In this document: positions 1 to 6,957 of the stretch, in pieces
How the letters are laid out: every line of letters starts with the position of its first letter
Numbering within the stretch: position 1 is the stretch's first letter
Assembly (NCBI GenBank): GCA_964502785.1
Contig: CAZCXW010000025.1
Coordinates: forward strand, 1-18,593
DNA from: JAGVYE01 sp964502785
Lineage (GTDB): Archaea > Nanobdellota > Nanobdellia > Woesearchaeales > GW2011-AR9
Direction: 5' to 3'
Length of the DNA: 18,593 nucleotides
Notes under the pieces: generated by a model
What the model was told of the DNA's origin: nothing
The model's input: only the letters and a program-made list of their open reading frames with translations
The model's database searches: none
Program-made: the position numbers and the translations under genes

Positions 1-3
1 GAA

Positions 4-15
4 TTGATATATGAT
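4..15 (+). promoter_or_regulatory. Possible TATA box of the lipoprotein gene
   Basis: The sequence ttgatatatgat near the window edge is TATA-like. Transcription starting about 27 bases downstream would begin near 38, next to GTG at 40. This supports a leaderless start at 40, but only if the downstream frame break is resolved. Confidence 0.3.
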
Positions 16-100
16 TATCTCGTTTCACAAAAAGTAAGTGTGACACATAAAGTGGAAAGTTCCCAAAAAAAAAGAAAAAAAGTTATTTATTTTACTTGTA

Positions 101-943
101 TTGTGTTTATCTTTGCTCTTGATAGGATGCGGGAATTCTGACAGCGAGGTCATTCAAGAGAATTTTAAACAAGGCGTTCAAGAGATGGAGTTGAAGCTGC
201 TGGAGAATGCACCCCCTTCGAGAATTTATCCTCAGTCCCAGTTTAAGATTATCGTTGATGTGCGTAATAAACTGGCTTATGACATTGCTGAAGCGACGTT
301 GACGCTGATCGGTTTTAATGATCGCTATGTCCAAATCACACCAAATCCTGTTGAGGGACAGTATCTTGATCAATTACAGGGAAGATCGCTTTCCAGTCCG
401 GAAGGGGAGAGAAAGTTTATTGAATTCGATGGACGAGCGGATGAATTATTTCTCAATGCGGAACGTCAGACGGAAACATTCTTCCTGAAATTAGCCTATA
501 AATCATCATTAGATTTTACGGATACTGTCTGCATTAATCCGCAAGTATATGTCGTGTATGATGCGGGATGCCAGGTTGAGCAGCAGAAAAGTTATTCTGG
601 ACAAGGAGGGCCGGTGGCTGTCACAAAAATAGAGGAAATCATGCTGCCGGGACCGCATGCGGATGTGGAATTTCGTGTTTCTGTTGCAAATAAGGGCAGG
701 GGAGAAGCTGGAACGGTGCAATTAGTAGATGCAAAATTAGGGAAAGATCCTCTTAAATGCGATTTCTTGGACAGCGGCTTAGATACAAGCAAAACCACTT
801 TTTCTGCAGAAAAAAAAGAAAAAATCTTAATCTGCCGCAAGGAAAGGCTGGAAAGCACGCGCTCATACAAGACGCCTTTATCTCTGCGGTTTATCTATGA
901 TTATAAGCAATCAGAACAAAAGACGCTGAATATTGTTAAATGA
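101..943 (+). CDS. Secreted lipoprotein with Ig-like beta-strand domains, function unknown
   Basis: The first in-frame alternative start is TTG at 101, but the open frame continues upstream to about position 44 and encodes a Lys-rich stretch before the hydrophobic core LFILLVLCLSLLLIGC. That is a good lipoprotein signal peptide with lipobox IGC, so the mature protein probably begins at the Cys of IGCGNSDSE. The true start is therefore upstream of 101, yet no ATG, GTG or TTG exists in this frame there. A GTG at 40 in another frame would join it if one base were skipped in the A-rich tract at 65-81. The remaining ~260 residues look like one or two beta-sandwich (CARDB/NEW3-like) domains: alternating hydrophobic strands and phrases such as FKIIVDVRNKLAYDI and VEFRVSVANKGRGEAG, with four paired-looking Cys. 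I do not recognise a named family. Probably anchored outside the membrane. Confidence 0.7.
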   Translation: MCLSLLLIGCGNSDSEVIQENFKQGVQEMELKLLENAPPSRIYPQSQFKIIVDVRNKLAYDIAEATLTLIGFNDRYVQITPNPVEGQYLDQLQGRSLSSPEGERKFIEFDGRADELFLNAERQTETFFLKLAYKSSLDFTDTVCINPQVYVVYDAGCQVEQQKSYSGQGGPVAVTKIEEIMLPGPHADVEFRVSVANKGRGEAGTVQLVDAKLGKDPLKCDFLDSGLDTSKTTFSAEKKEKILICRKERLESTRSYKTPLSLRFIYDYKQSEQKTLNIVK

Positions 944-1042
944 ATCTAATATCAGATAGATCGAGACTTTCTGTGGATTCCTTAAAGTCAATTCTTAATG
1001 AATCTGTTTATTCCTTCAAACAATAAACTCAAGCAGCATAAT

Positions 1043-1053
1043 CCTTTTATACT
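1043..1053 (+). promoter_or_regulatory. TATA box of gpsA
   Basis: ccttttatact is centred about 27 bases before the ATG at 1075, the spacing seen for most genes in this window. It implies a leaderless transcript and supports ATG 1075 as the start. Confidence 0.6.
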
Positions 1054-1074
1054 CTTTATTTTTTTTAAGATTCA

Positions 1075-2019
1075 ATGAATATTGTAGATCTCGGTGGCGG
1101 CCGCAGCATTAACGCAATAACGATTCATCTCGCGGGCAATGGCCACATCATTCACATCTGGGAATTTGTGAAAGAATATGCTGATGAAATGCAGCAAAAA
1201 AGAGTCTGCCGGTTATTGCCAGAGGTGAATCTGCCAGGGAATATTATGATCTCTAATTCTCTTCCCGATGTTTTGCGGAAAGCTGAAGTGATATTAGTTG
1301 TCGTTCCTTCTGATAAAGTGGAGGCAACGATTGAGAATGCGGTTCCTTTTCTCCAAAGACAGCCGTTGGTTTTGTGTTCTAAAGGTTTTGCTGCGAATGC
1401 TTGTTTATTGAGCGATGTTATCGGAAAAAAAGTATCTCAAGAGGTGTATGCTTTGTATGGGCCAACACATGCCGAAGAAGTGTGCAAAGGAATGTTCAGC
1501 GGGATTGTCTTAGCGGGCGGAAAAGGGAAAGAAAAAATAAAATGGATTTTCGAAAGCGAAAAACTTAAAGTTGAATTAAGCGATGACATTATCGGTGCGC
1601 AAGTGGCCGCGGCGCTGAAAAATGTTCTTGCGGTTTTCATAGGTGTGCTGGACGGCGCCGGTTTAGGAGACAATGCGAAAGCCTATATAATGACAAAGGG
1701 ATTAGAGGAAATTCAGGCTGTCGGCGTAAAGCTTGGAGCAAAAAAAGAAACGTTTTATGGGCTGGCCGGGTTAGGCGACGTGATTGTGACGTGCACGAGC
1801 AAGCATTCCCGTAATCGTTTTGTAGGGCAGGAAGTGGGAAAAGGAAGAAAATTAGATGATGTTCTTCGAGAAATGAAGATGGTTGCGGAAGGAGTCAATA
1901 CCGTGAAAGAGGCCATGATGCTTCAAAAGAAAGTAAAATTATCACTGCCTCTGATTTCTGGCTTACACCAGATCTTGTTTGAAGGGAAGGATGTTCAAGA
2001 AGTGCTGAAGAAATTGTGA
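1075..2019 (+). CDS. gpsA: NAD(P)-dependent glycerol-3-phosphate dehydrogenase, GpsA family
   Basis: Reduces dihydroxyacetone phosphate to sn-glycerol 3-phosphate, the backbone of bacterial-type phospholipids. The 314 residues are close to the family length. The N-terminal Rossmann domain (1-180) is followed by the all-helical catalytic domain with LKNVLAV (Lys182), GAGLGDNAKAYIMTKGL (194-210) and GLAGLGDVIVTCTSKHSRNR (229-248), all classic GpsA signatures. CSKG (Lys103) and YGPTHAEEV (128-136) match the usual SKG and GPxxAxEV motifs. The dinucleotide loop is odd: it reads LGGGRSINA where the family has LGxGxWGTA, so the third Gly is Ile and the Trp is lost, although length and frame are kept. 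The start is supported by the TATA spacing. Archaeal lipids normally use glycerol 1-phosphate made by EgsA, so a GpsA in an archaeon is notable. Family assignment is firm; activity with the changed loop is uncertain. Confidence 0.9.
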   Translation: MNIVDLGGGRSINAITIHLAGNGHIIHIWEFVKEYADEMQQKRVCRLLPEVNLPGNIMISNSLPDVLRKAEVILVVVPSDKVEATIENAVPFLQRQPLVLCSKGFAANACLLSDVIGKKVSQEVYALYGPTHAEEVCKGMFSGIVLAGGKGKEKIKWIFESEKLKVELSDDIIGAQVAAALKNVLAVFIGVLDGAGLGDNAKAYIMTKGLEEIQAVGVKLGAKKETFYGLAGLGDVIVTCTSKHSRNRFVGQEVGKGRKLDDVLREMKMVAEGVNTVKEAMMLQKKVKLSLPLISGLHQILFEGKDVQEVLKKL

Positions 2020-2029
2020 GATTCTGCTC

Positions 2030-2263
2030 CTACTTCTTTTTCAGAAGCTCTGTTAACTTTTTTTCGTCAAAACCGATGATAATCTGCCCATCTATATCAA
2101 TAACAGGCACGGCTAACTGGTTGGACTTTTCGAGCAGTTCATCCCGCCACTGGCTTTCTTCCGTGGTATCACGGTCTTCATATTTTATTCTATTTTTACT
2201 GAGCCATTCTTTTAGCTTTTTACACCAAGAGCAGGTTGGAGTGGTGTAGGTAATAACAGTCAT
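2030..2263 (-). CDS. Small glutaredoxin-like thiol-disulfide oxidoreductase (NrdH/mini-glutaredoxin type)
   Basis: A 77-residue complete thioredoxin-fold protein. The N-terminal strand VITYTTPTC leads into the redox motif C-S-W-C (residues 12-15), followed by a helix, then the cis-proline loop LAVPVIDIDG (51-60) and the end of the fold with IIGFDEKKLTELL. This matches glutaredoxin/NrdH proteins, which pass electrons to ribonucleotide reductase or other disulfides in the cytoplasm. The partner cannot be told from this window. It converges with gpsA (10 bases between the stops) and diverges from the gene at 2314, with which it seems to share one TATA box. The start is fixed by TATA spacing and by the family's N-terminus. 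Confidence 0.85.
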   Translation of the reverse strand: MTVITYTTPTCSWCKKLKEWLSKNRIKYEDRDTTEESQWRDELLEKSNQLAVPVIDIDGQIIIGFDEKKLTELLKKK

Positions 2264-2282
2264 AAAGCCCTGTTAGGGATAT

Positions 2283-2295
2283 GTTTATATATATT
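2283..2295. promoter_or_regulatory. Shared divergent TATA element between the glutaredoxin and the 2314 operon
   Basis: gtttatatatatt is nearly self-complementary. It is centred about 26-27 bases from the minus-strand ATG at 2263 and about 24-25 bases from the plus-strand ATG at 2314. The whole gap between the two start codons is 50 bases, and no second TATA box is visible, so one element may serve both leaderless transcripts. Confidence 0.55.
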
Positions 2296-2313
2296 TTTTG
2301 ATTTATTTTATGC

Positions 2314-2667
2314 ATGTTAGGAAAAAGAGCGTTAATAATCATCAATATTGCTTTGGCGAGCGTCGCTATACTTTTGCTCCTTTCTTTTTTTGATGTGAAG
2401 TTTCCTCATCTTGGAGAAGCCTTTTATGCTCTTGATCAGCACGAGCCTCTCTGTCTCGTGGAATGGGAGGAAGAGCAGCGCAAATTTACGGATCTTCCAC
2501 GCTGCTGTTTAGAAGCGCGGCGGCAGGACCTTTGCCAATGGCATTTACGGCAAACGGTTTTTGGCGGGACGGAATGGAAATGCCAAGCCATCAAGAGCGA
2601 AATAGGTTATTTGCTGAACAATAAAGCGTATCATTATTGCACACAGCTTCCCTTTTGGAAAAAATGA
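2314..2667 (+). CDS. Membrane-anchored Cys-rich small protein, unknown function
   Basis: 117 residues: a short basic N-terminus (MLGKR), one strong hydrophobic segment at about 6-26, then a ~90-residue domain predicted outside the cytoplasm. That domain holds six Cys (PLCLVEW, PRCCLEA, DLCQW, WKCQA, YHYCTQ) and several Trp, which suggests disulfide bonding. I do not recognise the family. It is the first gene of a two-gene operon: its TGA overlaps the ATG of the GH3-like hydrolase by 4 bases (ATGA at 2664-2667), which implies translational coupling and a related role at the cell surface. Leaderless start supported by the TATA at 2283. Confidence 0.65.
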   Translation: MLGKRALIIINIALASVAILLLLSFFDVKFPHLGEAFYALDQHEPLCLVEWEEEQRKFTDLPRCCLEARRQDLCQWHLRQTVFGGTEWKCQAIKSEIGYLLNNKAYHYCTQLPFWKK

Positions 2668-3743
2668 AGCAGCACAAAATAGATTTCAGTAAGAAAATAT
2701 TCTTTCTGTTAGTTTTTATTCTCTTAGTTTTAGGAATGCTTAATATTGTAAAAGGGATGGGTTTTTTTATCCCACAGCAACCACGACCGCTGGTTGTTGA
2801 TAATGTTGTTACGCTTGAATCGATGAGTTTGGAACAGAAAATTGCTCAGATGATTCTTGCCTCTGGATCTATCTATAATCTGCAAGCATGGAAAAAAATG
2901 CAGTTGGGAGGCATCCATCTCTTTGCGATGCAGAACAAAGAATTGTTTCAGCAAACAATTCAGCAATATCAGGAAGGCATGGACATTCCTTTCTTTGTTT
3001 CCGCAGATTTAGAAGGATGCCTTAATCCTTTTTCCGCGTTCCGTCCTTCAATGTCTGTAAGTAAGATTAGAACGCAGGGGGCAGCCTTTGAGAAAGGAAA
3101 AAGCGATGGCGAGTTTCTTAATTCTTTAGGGTTCACGATTAATTTTGCTCCCGTTGTCGATCTTCGCGATGAAATCTGGAAATGCCGCGCGTTTCCGGGA
3201 AATGAGGAAGAAATTGTAGAACTCGCTGAAGCTTATATTTTAGGTTTACAGAGTGAAGGGATTATTGCTACAGCTAAACATTATCCAGGAAAAACGTTGG
3301 TGGTTAAGGATCCTCACAAAGAAATTGTGGCTGCGACCATTGATTCATTGGATATTGCTCCTTATGAACAGTTGAATGAGATTGTGCAAGGAGTAATGAT
3401 CAGTCACCTTGTTGTGGAAGGGGCAGTGAATTCGCAGGGACGTCCTGCCGTTGTTGCCGAAAATATTGTCCATGATCTTAAGAATAAATATACTGGGTTG
3501 GTCATTACAGATGAAATACAAATGTTAGGGTTACGTAATTTCTATCGTTCTTTAGATGAAATGTATGTTGATGTTTTTAAGGCAAATAATGATATTATTC
3601 TTAATTTTGGCGAAGATCCGGAGGAAATGCAGAGAATGATCAAAATCGTCGCGGAAGCAGTGCAGCAGGGAGAGATTCCGGAAACTCGAATCGACGTTTC
3701 AGTGAGAAAAATTCTAGAAGCGAAAGGGTTTGTGGTTGAATGA
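2664..3743 (+). CDS. Membrane-anchored glycoside hydrolase family 3 protein, NagZ-like
   Basis: 359 residues from the ATG at 2664, which overlaps the previous stop as ATGA; a longer reading from TTG 2637 is less likely. A signal anchor (about 11-33) is followed by one GH3 TIM-barrel domain. NagZ-type features are visible: SADLEG (113-118, usually D-Q-E-G), FAPVVDL (161-167), KHYPGKTLVVKDPH (205-218), in which Asp216 and His218 keep the spacing of the NagZ acid/base dyad, and VITDEIQMLGL, whose Asp283 aligns with the nucleophile. The GHG after KHFP is replaced by GKT. Such enzymes remove terminal beta-N-acetylglucosaminyl residues from peptidoglycan or glycoprotein fragments. In an archaeon without murein the substrate could be surface glycans or the wall of a partner bacterium; this is inference. 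Family call is firm, substrate unknown. Confidence 0.8.
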   Translation: MKQHKIDFSKKIFFLLVFILLVLGMLNIVKGMGFFIPQQPRPLVVDNVVTLESMSLEQKIAQMILASGSIYNLQAWKKMQLGGIHLFAMQNKELFQQTIQQYQEGMDIPFFVSADLEGCLNPFSAFRPSMSVSKIRTQGAAFEKGKSDGEFLNSLGFTINFAPVVDLRDEIWKCRAFPGNEEEIVELAEAYILGLQSEGIIATAKHYPGKTLVVKDPHKEIVAATIDSLDIAPYEQLNEIVQGVMISHLVVEGAVNSQGRPAVVAENIVHDLKNKYTGLVITDEIQMLGLRNFYRSLDEMYVDVFKANNDIILNFGEDPEEMQRMIKIVAEAVQQGEIPETRIDVSVRKILEAKGFVVE

Positions 3744-3798
3744 GAACTTCGTAAGGAAATCGTTAATGAATAACACAAAACTAACTTTCAGCGACACC

Positions 3799-3810
3799 TT
3801 TTTAAATAAA
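3799..3810 (+). promoter_or_regulatory. Candidate TATA box for eS1
   Basis: tttttaaataaa lies about 70 bases before ATG 3875, which would give a leader of about 43 bases. A weaker TATA-like stretch, tatctatatt at 3834-3843, would give a leader of under 10 bases. I cannot decide between them. Confidence 0.35.
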
Positions 3811-3874
3811 CGCTTACTTGAGCCAGTTGCGGGTATCTATATTCAATCTTCCGGGCTTGAAAAAACACTGCAAA

Positions 3875-4585
3875 ATGTCAAAATCAGAAAAAACAGGAAA
3901 AGTAAGTCGAATTAGAACAAAGAAAAAGGTCTGGTATCCTATTCTTTCTCCAAAAATTTTTTCTTATAGAGAGATTGGGGAAAGTTTTTTAGCCGCGCCA
4001 GAACAGGCGGTGGGAAGAATCGTTCAAGCTAATCTGAAAGATTTGACGGGAAATATTAAAGATCAGAATGCATATATGAAATTTAAAATAACGCATGTAG
4101 AAAAGAATGTTCTGCATACCACTGCTTTGGGCTACGAGCTTACAGCTTCTTTTATTAAACGTCTGGTACGAAAGAATGCGGATAGGATGGATCAGTATTG
4201 CCGCTGTCATACCAAAGACAATCAAGACGTGGTTTTGAAAGGATTGCTCCTTACGAGAAATAAAACGTATCGTTCCGTCCGAGCCTTGCTGCGGCGCGAA
4301 TTTATCGCTTTCTTCCAAGAAGAAGCAGAAAAGTCTCCATACGATCTCTTTTTAAGCAATGTCGCCAGCAGTAAGCTTCAAAGTAATTTACGCAAAAAAT
4401 TAAATAAAATCCTTCCCCTTAAAGAGTTGGTTGTTCGAGTTGTGGAAACCAAAGGTATTTTTTCCGGGAAAACAGAAGAAGTTTCTGCAGAAAAATCTGA
4501 AGATGAACCAATTGCGCTGACGGAGGATGCAGCCGAAGTTCCGCCTCTGGATGAGTCAGAAGAGAAAGAAGCAGAGCCTATATAA
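3875..4585 (+). CDS. rps3ae: 30S ribosomal protein eS1 (S3Ae)
   Basis: A component of the small ribosomal subunit platform in archaea and eukaryotes. The start is set at ATG 3875, giving the typical N-terminus MSKSEKTGKVSRIRTKKKVW, and not at the upstream ATG 3818, whose extra 19 residues are unlike the family. Family signatures are WYPILSPKIFSYREIGES, VGRIVQANLKDLTGNIKDQN, KFKITHVEKNVLHTTALGYELT, RRCHTKDN-like CRCHTKDNQDVVLKG and the C-terminal KLNKILPLKELVVRVVETKG. The 236 residues include an acidic, Glu/Pro-rich tail of about 35 residues after the conserved core. It is the only translation gene in this part of the window and is followed by an independently promoted phosphoesterase. Confidence 0.93.
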   Translation: MSKSEKTGKVSRIRTKKKVWYPILSPKIFSYREIGESFLAAPEQAVGRIVQANLKDLTGNIKDQNAYMKFKITHVEKNVLHTTALGYELTASFIKRLVRKNADRMDQYCRCHTKDNQDVVLKGLLLTRNKTYRSVRALLRREFIAFFQEEAEKSPYDLFLSNVASSKLQSNLRKKLNKILPLKELVVRVVETKGIFSGKTEEVSAEKSEDEPIALTEDAAEVPPLDESEEKEAEPI

Positions 4586-4586
4586 C
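4577..4586 (+). promoter_or_regulatory. TATA box of the phosphoesterase gene, inside the end of eS1
   Basis: cctatataac covers the last codons and stop of eS1 and is centred 27 bases before ATG 4609. This implies that the next gene has its own leaderless transcript. Confidence 0.6.
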
Positions 4587-4608
4587 TTTTTTATTAAAAT
4601 TTATTTTC

Positions 4609-5205
4609 ATGAAATTTCTGGCATTTACGGACGTGCACGAGGATAAAGAAAAAGTTCAGAAACTTGTGCAGCGAAGCCTGGAAGAGGATGTGGAATTTGT
4701 CGTCTGTGCGGGAGATATTTCAACGTTTGGGCGAGGCTTGAAAGCAAATGTCCAGCTCTTTAAGTCTACTGGCAAGCCGTTCTATCTTGTGCCGGGAAAT
4801 CATGAAGAGGGAATAAATTTAGATGAATTTGTTAAAGATGTTCCTCATGTGATTAATTTGCATCGCCAGGCTCTTTCCATCGGCAATTATCTTTTCTTAG
4901 GATACGGAGGAGGCGGTTTTGCGCAAGAAGACAATGAATTCCGCAAAATCGCGCGGGAATGGTACGGCCGCTACAAAGGGAAGAAAATTGTTTTCGTTAC
5001 GCACGGCCCGCCCTTCGGCACAAAAATAGATCTCCTTCATGAGCATCATGTCGGAAGCATCGATTATCGGAAGTTTATCGAGCGGATCAACCCAAAACTA
5101 GTGATTTGCGGCCATCTGCATGAAACGGTAGGGATGGTCGATAAGATCGAAGGAACAAGAATCGTCAATCCGGGATGGGATGGAATGATTATTGAATTGA
5201 AGTGA
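4609..5205 (+). CDS. Calcineurin-like metallophosphoesterase
   Basis: 198 residues carrying all the dinuclear metal-site motifs in order: DVH (Asp8, His10), GD (35-36), GNHE (63-66), THGPP (His132) and GHLH (168-171). The compact form without a cap domain resembles archaeal YfcE/MJ0936-type phosphodiesterases, and residues 131-135 (THGPP) followed by a C-terminal NPGWDGMI are typical of that group. Cytoplasmic; no signal peptide. The natural substrate (phosphodiester or phosphomonoester) cannot be read from the sequence. Leaderless start backed by the TATA at 4577. It converges with the small minus-strand gene, whose stop is one base away. Confidence 0.88.
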   Translation: MKFLAFTDVHEDKEKVQKLVQRSLEEDVEFVVCAGDISTFGRGLKANVQLFKSTGKPFYLVPGNHEEGINLDEFVKDVPHVINLHRQALSIGNYLFLGYGGGGFAQEDNEFRKIAREWYGRYKGKKIVFVTHGPPFGTKIDLLHEHHVGSIDYRKFIERINPKLVICGHLHETVGMVDKIEGTRIVNPGWDGMIIELK

Positions 5206-5206
5206 A

Positions 5207-5497
5207 TTAAGATTTCTTTATTCCTGCTTCATCTCGATCCCCAAGATATGGTCCAAATACCTTATTGCATCCCACAATAATTAGCTGGATTTTATATGCT
5301 TCTAAGATTCTTTGCAAACCAACACTGTTAATATTAGGTTCTCTTGCTTCTTGCAAAGGAGTTCTATATACTTCAGGAAGATCTCTTATTTCGTATAAAA
5401 TTGAATCTAATGCTCCTACACCGAGCTGCATTTCTTTTGAGAGATTAATCCATTTATCGCAGATATCTATTAAATGAGTGTTGTTGAGTAAAGCCAT
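5207..5497 (-). CDS. Small hypothetical protein with Shine-Dalgarno site
   Basis: 96 residues, no recognised family. The sequence starts MALLNNTHLIDICDKWINLS, is largely helical, contains one hydrophobic stretch (IQLIIVGC) too short to be a clear membrane span, and ends in a charged tail. Reality as a gene is supported by upstream signals: a TATA-like element on the minus strand and GGAGG ten bases before the ATG. It is the only gene here with an obvious ribosome binding site, unlike its leaderless neighbours, which may mean a different origin or a different mode of control. Its stop lies one base from the stop of the phosphoesterase. Confidence 0.6.
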   Translation of the reverse strand: MALLNNTHLIDICDKWINLSKEMQLGVGALDSILYEIRDLPEVYRTPLQEAREPNINSVGLQRILEAYKIQLIIVGCNKVFGPYLGDRDEAGIKKS

Positions 5498-5507
5498 TTA
5501 TGTTAAA

Positions 5508-5512
5508 CCTCC
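5508..5512 (-). promoter_or_regulatory. Shine-Dalgarno site of the 5497 gene
   Basis: On the minus strand GGAGG stands ten bases before ATG 5497. With the TATA below, the leader would be only about 15-20 bases and would consist mainly of this site. Confidence 0.6.
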
Positions 5513-5532
5513 AGTTGTGTTTAATTCTTATC

Positions 5533-5549
5533 ATTATTTATAAAATATA
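5533..5549 (-). promoter_or_regulatory. TATA element of the 5497 gene
   Basis: Minus-strand tattttataaataat is AT-rich and TATA-like, centred about 43 bases from the start codon. This leaves room for a short leader that carries the ribosome binding site. Confidence 0.45.
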
Positions 5550-5558
5550 CCCCACTTT

Positions 5559-5580
5559 CCACCAATGTATTCACCGGTGG
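5559..5580. repeat. Short inverted repeat between cbf5 and the 5497 gene
   Basis: ccacc and ggtgg are separated by 12 bases, 30 bases beyond the cbf5 stop. It could be a transcript-end hairpin for cbf5, but arms of five bases are weak evidence. Confidence 0.25.
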
Positions 5581-5609
5581 TCGTAGATGGTTTTCTTTGA
5601 CATTTTTGA

Positions 5610-6563
5610 TCATTTTTCATTCGTCTCGACGGCTTCTATAAACACTTTCTTGACATTAATGGCAATTCCTTTGTCTTTCGTGTTAACTTCTACGGCTGAC
5701 ATTAATGCTTCGCCAATGGCGACTAATTCTCCTTTCAACGTTAAAATAGCAACCGTTTCTTCTTTACGGAAATTTTCTAATTTGCTCACGCCTGGAACGG
5801 CTAAATCTCGACCATGGGAAAGACTTTGAATACTGGAATCAAGAATCCAGCATTTCGGCAAATGTTTGAGGGCATTTTCGACGGGCTGCAAACAATACAT
5901 AAGAAATTGGGGATTATTTTCTTCTTTAAAGAAGTGGTAAGCGTCTTGCAAGTCTTGCAGCGTGATGAGGTTATCATTTTCGGTGAAAGGGCCCGCTTGC
6001 GTTCTTCTCAGTTCAGCCATGTGCGCGCCGGTCCCCAAGGTTAGTCCCATGTCAAAACATAATTTTCTAATATAAGTTCCCGCCTGGCATTTGACACGGA
6101 ATAAAACGTCTTTATCTTTTATTTCCAAAATTTCAAATTCATAGATTTCTCGGATACGTTCTTCTCGTTTTACCGCGCTTTTGACGGGAGGAAGCTGCTT
6201 AATTTTGCCGATGAATTTTTTAACCATTTCCCGGAGGGTGCTTTCTTCCACGTCTTTGTGAAGGTGCATGATCCCAACGTATTCTTTAGGCGCTGTAAGA
6301 AGAAATTGTGTGATGCGGGATGCTCTGCCAATAGCGACAGGCTGGACTCCGGTCACGTTTGGATCTAAAGTGCCAGAGTGTCCCGCTTTTTTGATGTGAA
6401 CGATACGCTGCACATGATCCGATAATTGGTGCGAAGTGGGTCCACGTGGTTTGTCGATGTTGACGATGCTGTAAGAGAGAAGTTCCTGGACTGTGCGTTC
6501 TGCGGGAGCTTTGCCAAAAGCGCCTTCGGCTTGTTTTTTGATGAAAAGTTGCCGCTCAGTCAT
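5610..6563 (-). CDS. cbf5: Archaeal Cbf5 tRNA/rRNA pseudouridine synthase (H/ACA RNP catalytic subunit)
   Basis: Converts uridine to pseudouridine in rRNA guided by H/ACA RNAs with Nop10, Gar1 and L7Ae, and can act on tRNA U55. 317 residues. The TruB-family catalytic loop GHSGTLDPNVTGV carries the essential Asp67. VNIDKPRGPTSHQLSDHVQ (34-52) and the KIKQLPPVKSAVKREERIR strand also match Cbf5, as do GTYIRKLCFDMGLTLGTGAHMAELRRTQAGPF (motif region about 165-200). A C-terminal PUA domain follows (about 235-310: SLSHGRDLAVPGVSKLENF, VAILTLKGELVAIGEALM). It lies 54 bases downstream of eL31 in the same direction and has its own candidate TATA box, so it may be transcribed both with and separately from the ribosomal operon. 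Confidence 0.93.
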   Translation of the reverse strand: MTERQLFIKKQAEGAFGKAPAERTVQELLSYSIVNIDKPRGPTSHQLSDHVQRIVHIKKAGHSGTLDPNVTGVQPVAIGRASRITQFLLTAPKEYVGIMHLHKDVEESTLREMVKKFIGKIKQLPPVKSAVKREERIREIYEFEILEIKDKDVLFRVKCQAGTYIRKLCFDMGLTLGTGAHMAELRRTQAGPFTENDNLITLQDLQDAYHFFKEENNPQFLMYCLQPVENALKHLPKCWILDSSIQSLSHGRDLAVPGVSKLENFRKEETVAILTLKGELVAIGEALMSAVEVNTKDKGIAINVKKVFIEAVETNEK

Positions 6564-6584
6564 GGGAACTGGAATACAGGGGCG

Positions 6585-6596
6585 GTTTTAAAAAAG
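6585..6596 (-). promoter_or_regulatory. Candidate TATA box of cbf5
   Basis: Minus-strand cttttttaaaac is centred about 27 bases before ATG 6563, inside the 54-base gap behind eL31. It fits the leaderless pattern, but an A/T run is weaker evidence than a TATATA core. Confidence 0.4.
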
Positions 6597-6617
6597 TATC
6601 GAGAAAGATTAGAAAAT

Positions 6618-6953
6618 TTACTTCTTTTCTTCTACGGCTTTGCTCTTTTTCTTCTTTTCTTTGGCAGGTGTTTCCACTTTAGCACCAAAAAGTTCTGCTT
6701 TTACCACTCCTTTCTCATCTTTGGTAACAGTTACTTTAATATGATGCGGGGGATTGCGGATGCCGTGCTGCCAGAGCATTTCATTAATCTCTTTACTCAA
6801 TTTTACATTCTCTGATTTCATGTGGCGGGCAAGAAATTCTTTTGCCGCAGTCACGGCTTTCTTGGTGCGTTTCCAGCGCGGGGATTTCATGTATTCTTTG
6901 CGCAGAGGAATATTATAAACGCGTTCTATGGTTTTTGTCTCTGTTTTTGCCAT
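6618..6953 (-). CDS. rpl31e: 50S ribosomal protein eL31
   Basis: Large-subunit protein near the exit tunnel. Recognised from ERVYNIPLRKEYMKSPRWKRTKKAVTAAKEFLARHMK-type sequence (residues 10-46) and VKLSKEINEMLWQHGIRNPPHHIKV (50-74). The conserved domain ends near residue 95, and a Lys/Glu-rich tail brings the length to 111, longer than the usual archaeal form. It is the third gene of the eS19-eL39-eL31 operon, starting four bases after the eL39 stop. Confidence 0.95.
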   Translation of the reverse strand: MAKTETKTIERVYNIPLRKEYMKSPRWKRTKKAVTAAKEFLARHMKSENVKLSKEINEMLWQHGIRNPPHHIKVTVTKDEKGVVKAELFGAKVETPAKEKKKKSKAVEEKK

Positions 6954-6957
6954 GGGG

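Noticed and set aside
3730..3915. 61-codon plus-strand frame before eS1
   Set aside because: It overlaps the GH3 end and the eS1 start and has no recognisable content; the eS1 frame explains the region.
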